DNA from: an uncultured Candidatus Altimarinota bacterium
GTDB lineage: Bacteria; Patescibacteriota; Gracilibacteria; BD1-5; UBA6164
Reading direction: 5' to 3'
Assembly: GCA_937931775.1 (NCBI GenBank)
Contig: CALHAQ010000100.1
Coordinates: 1-6,190 of the forward strand
DNA: 6,190 bases
Shown piece by piece: positions 1 through 5,281 of this stretch (positions are counted from its first letter, which is position 1; every line of letters begins with the position of its first letter). The notes under the pieces are model-generated. The model was not told the origin of the DNA. It did not search any database and worked only from the letters and a program-made list of their open reading frames with translations. The position numbers and the translations under genes are program-made.

Positions 1-107
1 TAAAAAAAGGGATAAAAAGTTATAATTCAGAAGACTTACTACGCTGAATAACTTGAAAACATAGATTCTTTCCCGCACGCGTAAAAGATCTATTAGAAAA
101 AGCTTAA
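1..107 (+). CDS. C-terminal tail of an unidentified protein (5' end outside the window)
   Basis: Read from position 3 with TGA as glycine, this frame stays open for 34 codons and ends at TAA 105-107. The peptide ends in HRFFPARVKDLLEKA and holds two TGA glycines, at 45-47 and 54-56. The other two forward frames hit TAA within the first 30 bases. The stop codon lies inside the left arm of the terminator hairpin that follows, a compact arrangement that supports a true gene end. The fragment is basic and probably helical at its end. I do not recognise the family. The main doubt is its short length. Confidence 0.5.
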
Positions 108-129
108 GTTTCATTTAAGCTTTTTTTTT
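97..129 (+). terminator. Rho-independent terminator after the upstream gene
   Basis: An 11-bp perfect stem pairs 97-107 (aaaaagcttaa) with 115-125 (ttaagcttttt) around a 7-nt loop, and the T-run continues to 129. The A-run on the left arm mirrors the T-run, so it could also stop transcription on the minus strand. The TAA of the upstream reading frame (105-107) is built into the stem. Confidence 0.8.
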
Positions 130-160
130 ATTATAAAAGTACTTTTATTTTTATTATAAA
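129..160 (+). promoter_or_regulatory. Probable promoter region of the double-thioredoxin lipoprotein gene
   Basis: Two AT-rich boxes could serve as the -10 element. TATAAA at 132-137 would leave a leader of about 25 nt. TATTAT at 152-157 would put the start of transcription within a few bases of the ATG at 167, making an almost leaderless mRNA. No good -35 element is visible (best is TTTCAT at 109-114, 17 bp before the first box). There is no Shine-Dalgarno before the ATG. Transcription must begin here, because a terminator lies directly upstream. The exact box is uncertain. Confidence 0.45.
133..148. promoter_or_regulatory. 16-bp perfect palindrome, possible operator
   Basis: ataaaagtacttttat is a perfect inverted repeat with no spacer, between the terminator and the ATG of the lipoprotein gene and overlapping the first candidate -10 box. 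Its core AAGTACT also occurs at 1108-1114, before the CcdA-fusion gene. That is compatible with a shared regulator of both thiol-redox units. However, AGTACT also occurs inside coding sequence (1186-1191, 1195-1200), so it is not rare here. Confidence 0.3.
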
Positions 161-166
161 CAAAGT

Positions 167-1045
167 ATGAAAAAAGTTATTATGTTTTCAGGAATGATGA
201 TGCTCATTCTTCTTGCTTCATGTGGAGCAAAACAAGTTGCAGAAGATACTACTGTGCAAACGAGTACTCCAGTAGATAACTCTGTAGCAGTAGAAGTTCA
301 AGAGCCAGTTGTTCTTGCTCCTGGATTCTCAGAATATGATGATAGTTTACTTGGAGAGGTAGAAAATACTGTTATATTCTTCCACCAAGAGTCATGTGGA
401 ACATGTAAAACTACAGAAAAAAGTCTTATAGAAGAAGGAGTTCCAGCTGGTCTACAAGTTCTAAAAATAGATATTGACGCTGATAGCTCAACAGATCTTA
501 AAAAGAAGTATGGAGTTACTATGAAACATACATTTGTACAAGTAGATGCTAATGGTGAACTTGTTAAAAAATGGAATGGTTCTATGAACGCAGATGATAT
601 TATGCAGCAAATAGGTGGAGAAACTATGATGAAGAAAGATGAGGAAGTAATGGATAAATGAGAAGAAGTAATGGAGAAAAAAGATGAAGAAGTGATGGAA
701 AAAGACGAATCAGTTTCAGCTACAGCTCCTGAATCTCCAGTTGCTCTTGCAGGAACATATGCTGATTATGATGCAAGTCTTGTGGGATCTACTGATAATA
801 CAGTTATCTTCTTTCACGCTTCATGGTGTCCAAGTTGTAGGACAGCAGATGCAGGTATGGCAGCAGGAACAGTTCCTGATGGACTTACTATTCTCAAAGC
901 AGATTTTGATAGCTCAACAGATCTTAAAAAGAAATATGGTGTTGTAGGACAACATACATTTGTACAAGTAGATGCTAACGGAAATGAAATCAAGAAATGG
1001 CTTGGTGGAAATGATGTAGAGAGTGTAGTAGAAAGACTTAAATAG
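167..1045 (+). CDS. Lipoprotein with two tandem thioredoxin-like domains
   Basis: This is a 292-aa protein when TGA at 659-661 is read as Gly165. Residues 1-18 form a lipoprotein signal peptide with lipobox LASC and lipidated Cys19, so it should be tethered outside the cytoplasmic membrane. After a Thr/Val/Pro-rich spacer come thioredoxin domain 1 (about 54-150, active site CGTC, Cys77-Cys80), a linker of DEEVM(D/E)K heptads (158-179), and domain 2 (about 195-292, active site WCPSC, Cys221-Cys224). The domains are clear duplicates: both contain SSTDLKKKYGV and HTFVQVDANG. In both, the residue normally occupied by the thioredoxin cis-proline is His (KHTF, QHTF). The likely role is thiol-disulfide reduction outside the cell, probably passing electrons between the downstream CcdA protein and targets such as MsrAB; that partnership is inferred from proximity only. 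The start is the first ATG before a classic MKK signal peptide, without a Shine-Dalgarno. With TGA as stop it would be two separate proteins, the second lacking a signal peptide. Confidence 0.9.
482..552 (+). repeat. Direct repeat copy 1 within the double-thioredoxin gene
   Basis: It encodes the SSTDLKKKYGV...HTFVQVDAN part of domain 1. It matches 908-978 exactly at an offset of 426 bp. Two blocks are identical at the DNA level: 482-507 (26 nt) and 525-552 (28 nt). Identity including synonymous positions indicates a recent duplication or gene conversion. Confidence 0.85.
638..703 (+). repeat. Heptad repeats in the linker between the two thioredoxin domains
   Basis: The linker reads DEEVMDK, GEEVMEK, a single K, then DEEVMEK (residues 158-179), followed by a partial DESV. 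It is highly charged and probably a helical spacer. The TGA glycine (659-661) replaces the Asp that opens the other two units. Confidence 0.8.
908..978 (+). repeat. Direct repeat copy 2 within the double-thioredoxin gene
   Basis: This is the partner of 482-552 in domain 2. The identical blocks are 908-933 and 951-978. The bases between them differ (GVVGQ here, GVTMK in copy 1), as do the active-site regions upstream, so conservation is greatest around the strand that follows the cis-Pro position. Confidence 0.85.
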
Positions 1046-1055
1046 TCTCCTGAAT

Positions 1056-1090
1056 AAAAAAAGCTTTTTCATTTGAAAAAGCTTTTTTTT
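1056..1090 (+). terminator. Rho-independent terminator after the double-thioredoxin gene
   Basis: A perfect 15-bp stem pairs 1056-1070 (aaaaaaagctttttc) with 1075-1089 (gaaaaagcttttttt) around the loop attt. It starts 11 nt after the TAG stop. The arms begin with A-runs and end with T-runs, so it could act on both strands. It separates the lipoprotein gene from the CcdA-fusion/msrAB operon. Confidence 0.9.
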
Positions 1091-1093
1091 GTT

Positions 1094-1125
1094 TTTAAGT
1101 TTACTTTAAGTACTCTCTATATAAT
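1094..1125 (+). promoter_or_regulatory. Promoter of the CcdA-fusion/msrAB operon, with a direct repeat
   Basis: A perfect -10 box TATAAT lies at 1120-1125, 28 bp before the ATG at 1154, giving a leader of about 20 nt. No -35 element fits at 16-18 bp. Instead the heptamer TTTAAGT occurs twice, at 1094-1100 and 1105-1111, exactly 11 bp apart (about one helical turn). A direct repeat in place of a -35 box is what an activator site would look like, but this is inference. There is no Shine-Dalgarno before the ATG. Confidence 0.55.
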
Positions 1126-1153
1126 ACTCATATTACTTAATTATTATTTACAT

Positions 1154-3424
1154 ATGACATTACTCGTTATTGCGTTTCTATCAGGAGTACTTACAGTACT
1201 TGCTCCATGTGTCCTTCCACTTCTTCCGATTGTTCTTTGAGCAAGTGCTGAGGATGGAAATAATAAAAAGATCCCTCTCGTAATTATAGGATCACTGAGT
1301 ATATCTATTATACTATTTTCTCTTCTACTGAAAGCAAGTACGGTTCTCATAGGAGTTCCTGCAAGTTTTTGGAAATCTTTTTCAGGAGGAATGATAATAG
1401 CTCTTGGTATTATTACTATTTTTCCCAATCTGTGGAAAACAGTTACCTCAAAATTTAAACTTTCTGACAACTCTAACAAACTCTTAAACAAGAGTCATGA
1501 GAAACAGTGAATGATGAAATATATATTTATGGGTTTTGCTCTTGGTCCAGTATTTAGTTCATGTAGTCCGACTTATGCACTGATACTTGCTATTATATTG
1601 CCAGCATGATTCTTCTTTGGTTTTATAGCTCTTATATCTTATACATTAGGCCTTGCGCTTATACTTCTCGCAATTGCTATATTTGGTCAGAAACTTATAA
1701 AAAATCTCAAATGGGCAAGTGATCCAAATGGACTCTTTAAAAAGATTTTATGATTTATATTTATACTTGTAGGTTTAGCCATCATATCTGGTTATGATAA
1801 AAAGATAGAGTCAGCAATTCTCGATGCTGGATTTCTAAATACAACTGGATTTGAACAAAGTATTATTAACGAACTTGAACTGGATAATATAGAGCAAAAT
1901 GATGATGAGAGTGCAAGTCTAAAAAAAAACTCTGATAATCTTGAGTTAGATGGACAAAAGTGTGAGGATGGGAGTTGTTGAAAAAAAGTTGAATGATCAC
2001 TTGCTTTTCTCAATCCTAAAACAATTTTAGGATTAAATGAAAAGAAAATCACGTCTAAAGAGTGATACCAGGCTCCTGATTTGAGAGGACTTACGAATTG
2101 GATTAATTCTGATGAGATTTCTTCTCTTAGTGAACTTGAATGACAAGTAGTACTCATAGATTTTTGGACACTTAGTTGTATTAATTGTATTAATACTCAT
2201 GATGAAACAAATAAGCTCTATAGTGAGTTTAAAGATCAGTGATTCACCGTTCTCTGACTTCATGCTCCTGAGTTTGCCTACGAGCAAAAGATAGAAGCAG
2301 TTCAGAAAGCTGTAGATGAATTTAAAATGGAATTCCCCGTAGCTCAAGACAATGATTTTTCTACATGGAAAGCATATAATAATAGATATTGGCCAGCGTT
2401 TTATCTCATAGATCAAAAAGGGAATGTGAGATATACGCATTTTGGGGAATGAGCTTACGAGGAAAAAAGAACAGCAATTATGGAACTTTTAGAAGAATGA
2501 AAGCAAACTATAAAACAAGCAGCTGTGATAGAAAAAGAAGAAAAATGATTTGAGAGAGATAATCTCAATACAAATACAGCCAAGATTTCTATTCAGCTTG
2601 GACTTATATTAGATGGAGGACCATGAAAAGATGGGATTCCTGCTATAAATAATCCAAAGTTTATTTCTCAAGAAGATGCAAGGAAGAAATCTAGTTATCT
2701 TGGAGAGGATGATCTATGAATAGTTCTACAGAGATGAGACGATGCAAGGTTTTATGGCTATGATGTTTTAGTGTGGCATGAGATTGTAAATGATGAAATT
2801 GCAGGAGAAAAAGTATCAGTGACATTCTGTCCACTGTGCTGATCAGCTATCGTGTATGATAGAAATGTGAATGGAAGAGAGGTAAATTTCTGAGTTTCAG
2901 GAAAACTCTATAATTCAAATCTTCTCATGTATGATACGCATGATGAAACACTTTGGAGTCAGTCTCTTTGAGAAGCTGTTGTATGAAACCAACTAGGATC
3001 TCGGCTTAAGATAGTGAAATCTCAACTTATGAATTATAGTGAGTTTCAAAAAGCATTTCCAAATGGGAAAGTGCTTTCAAATGACACAGGATATTTTAGG
3101 AGATATGGACAAATTCCTTATGGAAACTATGATGAAAGTGATGACCTATATTTTCGAGTAGAGTGAAATCCTGATAATCGTTATCATCTCAAAGAACTTT
3201 TTTACATAGTAAATAATGGAGATGAGTCACTGGCATTTGCTTGGAATGATCTTCGTGAGGCCTGAGAGTGAGAAGTAATTATTGGGGATGATGTGTATAG
3301 AGCAACTTTTAAAGATGGACTAGCGGATGTCTCACTAAACTGAGAAATTCTCCCTGGATATTTTGAGATGTGGTTCTCATGGATCAATCACAATCAGGGA
3401 AACAAAAATATTTGGAGTAAATAA
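1154..3424 (+). CDS. CcdA (DsbD-type) - TlpA/DipZ-like thioredoxin - DUF3179 fusion protein
   Basis: This is a 756-aa protein ending at TAA, with 24 of its 66 glycines encoded by TGA. Residues 1-213 form a six-helix CcdA domain with Cys19 (in APCVLPLLP) and Cys137 (in SSCSPTY), the pair that moves electrons from cytoplasmic thioredoxin across the membrane. An acidic linker follows, with CEDGSC (Cys270, Cys275). Residues about 305-460 are a TlpA/DipZ-type extracytoplasmic thioredoxin domain with DFWTLSCINC (Cys342, Cys345), like the CcdA-TlpA fusion DipZ. Residues about 475-756 match DUF3179, with FCPLCGSA (Cys559, Cys562, Gly563 = TGA), an FGVSG segment and LLMYDTHDETLWSQ; this family's function is unknown. 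The likely role is delivering reductant to proteins outside the membrane, including MsrAB encoded 8 nt downstream. Adding DUF3179 to a DipZ-like protein is unusual to my knowledge. The start is the only ATG giving a complete first CcdA helix. Confidence 0.95.
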
Positions 3425-3432
3425 TAAATACT

Positions 3433-4623
3433 ATGAAAAAAATATTAAAAAACATTATGAAAAAAACACCTAAGAATCTTCTTCGAGCCTGAATATTTTT
3501 TTGAGCTATTATAGTTTGAATAGCTGTTACGTTATGATTCGTAGCTCTTCAAGACTATTCTCCAGATTTTTCTGGAAAAGAGAATACACTCTCTCATAGT
3601 TCCGGAGAATATAAAACAGCATACTTTGCCTGAGGATGTTTCTGGTGTATGGAGTGAATATTTGAAGCCCAAGCAGGAGTAGAGTGAGCGTATTCTGGAT
3701 ATACGGGTGGGGAAGAGTCCACAGCAACATATGAGAAAACTTCAAGTAAAACTACTAAGCACAGAGAAGCTGTACGAGTAGTGTATGACCCAGCTGTTAT
3801 TAGCTATAATAAACTTGTAGAGCTATATTGGACACAAATAAATCCCACAGATGATGGAGGACAATTTAATGACAGAGGATATGTATATTCAACAGCTATT
3901 TATTATAATAATGAGAATGAGAAAGAAATAGCTGAAAATAGTAAAAAAAAGCTTCAAGAATCTGGAAGATTTCAGGAAGACATAGTAACGCTTATAGAAC
4001 CAGCAAAATCTTTCTATGATGCTGAGGAGTATCATCAAGATTATTATAAAAAAAATCCAATAAGATATAAATTTTATACAAAGGGAAGTGGGAGAAAAGA
4101 ATATATAGAACAAAATTGGAAAGATAGAATAGAATACTTACAGTGAAAGAAATATATAAATGCTAAGTTTATAGAAGCTCAAGTTACTCAAAAATATACA
4201 CAGGCAGAGCTCAAAGAAAAACTGACTCCACTTCAATATAAAGTGACTCAAGAATCTGGAACCGAAAGACCCTTTAAAAATGAGTATTGGGATAATAAAA
4301 AAGCAGGGATTTATGTAGATATTATCGATGGGACTCCTCTCTATAGTTCACTAGATAAATTTGATTCAGGCACTGGTTGGCCCAGCTTCACTAAGTGAAT
4401 TAACGAAGATAACTTTGTAACTCACACAGATACCAGATTTTTTATGACACGCACCGAAGTCCGATCAGCATCATCAAATGCGCACCTCTGACATATATTC
4501 CCAGATGCTCCGAAAGAGTTATGATGAATTCGTCACTGTATAAACTCAGCTTCACTCAGGTTTATAGCTCTCGAAAAATTAGAAAATGAATGATATGGAG
4601 AGTATATAGAAATGTTTCAATAA
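3433..4623 (+). CDS. msrAB: Membrane-anchored bifunctional peptide methionine sulfoxide reductase MsrA-MsrB
   Basis: This 396-aa protein should reduce both methionine-S-oxide (MsrA) and methionine-R-oxide (MsrB) residues in proteins. Residues 1-17 are basic and 18-39 form one membrane anchor, placing the enzyme outside the membrane. MsrA spans about 61-240, with catalytic GGCFWC (Cys69, second Cys72) and the EEYHQDYY motif near 198-205. MsrB spans about 255-396, with GTGWPSF, RSASSNAHLGHIFPDAP and catalytic Cys369 in RHCINSASLRF. These three are its only cysteines: the zinc-binding CxxC pairs of many MsrB proteins are absent and no resolving Cys is visible in MsrB, so reduction probably relies directly on an external thioredoxin or thiol. 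Thirteen of 32 glycines are TGA, including Gly67 beside the catalytic Cys and Gly353 of HLGH. It is 8 nt downstream of the CcdA fusion, without a Shine-Dalgarno, so probably co-transcribed and coupled. In Neisseria PilB a thioredoxin domain is fused to MsrAB; here the thioredoxin parts are separate neighbours. Confidence 0.96.
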
Positions 4624-4631
4624 AATATATA

Positions 4632-4664
4632 AAAAAAGATCTCAGTTATTCTGAGATCTTTTTT
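4632..4664 (+). terminator. Rho-independent terminator after msrAB
   Basis: A perfect 14-bp stem pairs 4632-4645 (aaaaaagatctcag) with 4651-4664 (ctgagatctttttt) around the loop ttatt. It starts 8 nt after the TAA. It has the same A-run/T-run symmetric design as the other two terminators and closes the operon just before the foreign-looking segment. Confidence 0.92.
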
Positions 4665-4686
4665 AATGACTTAGTATGGTCTATAT

Positions 4687-4742
4687 TTGACTCTTTGCTT
4701 TATAATATGGTAGAATACTATTGCATGCAAGAATCGAAGGAG
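4687..4742 (+). promoter_or_regulatory. Sigma70-type promoter and Shine-Dalgarno of the coiled-coil gene
   Basis: The -35 box TTGACT (4687-4692) and -10 box TAGAAT (4711-4716) are 18 bp apart, with an extended -10 TG at 4708-4709. The ribosome binding site AAGGAG (4737-4742) sits 7 nt before the ATG at 4750. It is the only consensus Shine-Dalgarno before any gene start in the window. Confidence 0.75.
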
Positions 4743-4749
4743 AAAAGCC

Positions 4750-5103
4750 ATGTCTTTAACTGCAATGATAGGCCTTGTAGGTCTAGCCCTGTCACTTTAT
4801 ATTATTTATATCCTGTGGCAGAAATACAAGAAGGAAGAACCTCTTGAGAATTATCAGCTCGAAGAGTTGATGAGACTGAACAACATTGCTGAAGCTAAAA
4901 AAGCTGAAGCCAACGTCGCTTTGCTAGGTGCTAAGCTTATTGAAGCTGATGCCGAAGCAAGAAAACGAAGGCTCACTGCAAATTCCGTCAAGGAACAGGT
5001 GGAAAAGGCAAAAGTAGCTGCGGAAGCTGCCTCTGAAGTGGTCAAGAATGGTACTATTTGCCGATTCAAACCATGCACCCATGCCAAAGCTAGGAAGTCT
5101 TAA
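4750..5103 (+). CDS. Small membrane-anchored coiled-coil protein, function unknown
   Basis: This is a 117-aa reading frame with a strong promoter and an ideally spaced AAGGAG, which fixes the start. Residues about 4-23 form one transmembrane helix (AMIGLVGLALSLYIIYILW). WQKYKKEE follows, suggesting that the positive side and the rest lie in the cytoplasm. Residues 32-100 are rich in Ala, Glu and Lys with a helical coiled-coil pattern. The last 17 residues (from GTICRFKPC) change character, becoming basic with two Cys. In the +1 frame, a reading frame from 5048 continues with more ordinary composition (NHAPMPKLGSLNRRLSSLE), so a frameshift near 5047-5050 or an overlapping second gene is possible. 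Composition and codon choice differ sharply from the neighbours, and there is no TGA codon. I do not recognise the family. That it is a real gene is fairly secure; its C-terminus is not. Confidence 0.7.
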   Translation: MSLTAMIGLVGLALSLYIIYILWQKYKKEEPLENYQLEELMRLNNIAEAKKAEANVALLGAKLIEADAEARKRRLTANSVKEQVEKAKVAAEAASEVVKNGTICRFKPCTHAKARKS

Positions 5104-5281
5104 TCGACGTCTTAGTTCGCTGGAAACCTCTCCCATGTTCCGAAAGGTCGTGGGAGATCCCTTTAAAAATAAAAAGATACTATGTTTCATTATTATACAT
5201 CTATTTTTAGTTTTCATGTTAACTATTTTGTTTGACCTTCAGTCCTGCCAACTGATAGAGATGGAAATAACTCAAATATAG
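5048..5281 (+). CDS. Possible overlapping or frameshifted small reading frame
   Basis: This 77-codon frame starts at ATG 5048, overlaps the end of the coiled-coil gene by 56 nt and runs through the otherwise non-coding 5104-5181. Its first half (to about residue 42, FKNKK) uses codons like the foreign gene. Its second half is a strong hydrophobic helix after lysines (ILCFIIIHLFLVFMLTILF), resembling a signal or anchor segment. It could be the true C-terminus of the coiled-coil gene after a frameshift, or the true N-terminus of the next gene if a second frameshift lies near 5235-5250. It could also be chance. No good Shine-Dalgarno precedes it. Confidence 0.25.
   Translation: MVLFADSNHAPMPKLGSLNRRLSSLETSPMFRKVVGDPFKNKKILCFIIIHLFLVFMLTILFDLQSCQLIEMEITQI
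5122..5160 (+). other. GAAA-capped hairpin after the coiled-coil gene
   Basis: The stem TCTCCCA (5129-5135) pairs with TGGGAGA (5151-5157). It extends inward by T-G, G-C and, after a small internal loop, CC/GG closing a GAAA tetraloop (5142-5145). It extends outward by GGA/TCC (5122-5124 with 5158-5160) across a bulge. It could end transcription of the foreign gene, but only CTTT follows, not a T-run. It could also be a structured RNA element, or chance within a coding frame. Confidence 0.4.

Larger units (their letters stand above)
4681..5160. other. Compositionally foreign island
   Basis: Hand counting gives 188 G+C in 420 bases (45%) for 4741-5160, reaching 52% in the last 60 bases. Sampled host lines give 22% (3901-3960), 32% (2881-2940) and 30% (5281-5340). 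The island has its own strong promoter, a consensus Shine-Dalgarno and C/G-ending codons (GCC, GTC, CTG, CAG, AAG), and its gene has no in-frame TGA. Composition falls back to host style just after 5160. I found no transposase or flanking duplication. Recent acquisition and an assembly join are both possible. Confidence 0.65.

Noticed and set aside
1..166. A tRNA or small RNA gene at the window start
   Set aside because: No cloverleaf or T-loop signature is present; the region is explained by a coding tail, a terminator and a promoter.
741..947. A small gene in another frame inside the thioredoxin lipoprotein gene
   Set aside because: It overlaps a well-supported domain and has a biased Leu/Gln composition typical of a shadow frame.
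1144..2440. Minus-strand reading frames opposite the CcdA fusion gene
   Set aside because: They lie opposite a gene with clear domain motifs, show no recognisable domain and no start signals.
3781..4146. A stand-alone 121-aa gene
   Set aside because: It is an in-frame internal piece of msrAB bounded by a TGA glycine codon and an internal ATG.
1154..4623. A region of decayed pseudogenes with many stops
   Set aside because: All 37 internal stops are TGA, never TAA or TAG. The frame is otherwise intact and every catalytic motif is preserved, which decay would not produce.
1154..4623. TGA as selenocysteine or tryptophan
   Set aside because: There are far too many TGAs for selenocysteine, and true cysteines are encoded by TGT/TGC at the active sites. 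Tryptophan (code 4) fails because TGAs fall on conserved glycines while TGG serves conserved Trp.
4590..4847. Forward frame spanning the msrAB end and the foreign gene start
   Set aside because: It crosses a stop, a strong terminator and a promoter, and has no ribosome binding site.
4665..5181. An insertion sequence or prophage boundary around the foreign island
   Set aside because: I found no transposase, integrase, terminal inverted repeats or convincing target-site duplication; only composition supports foreign origin.
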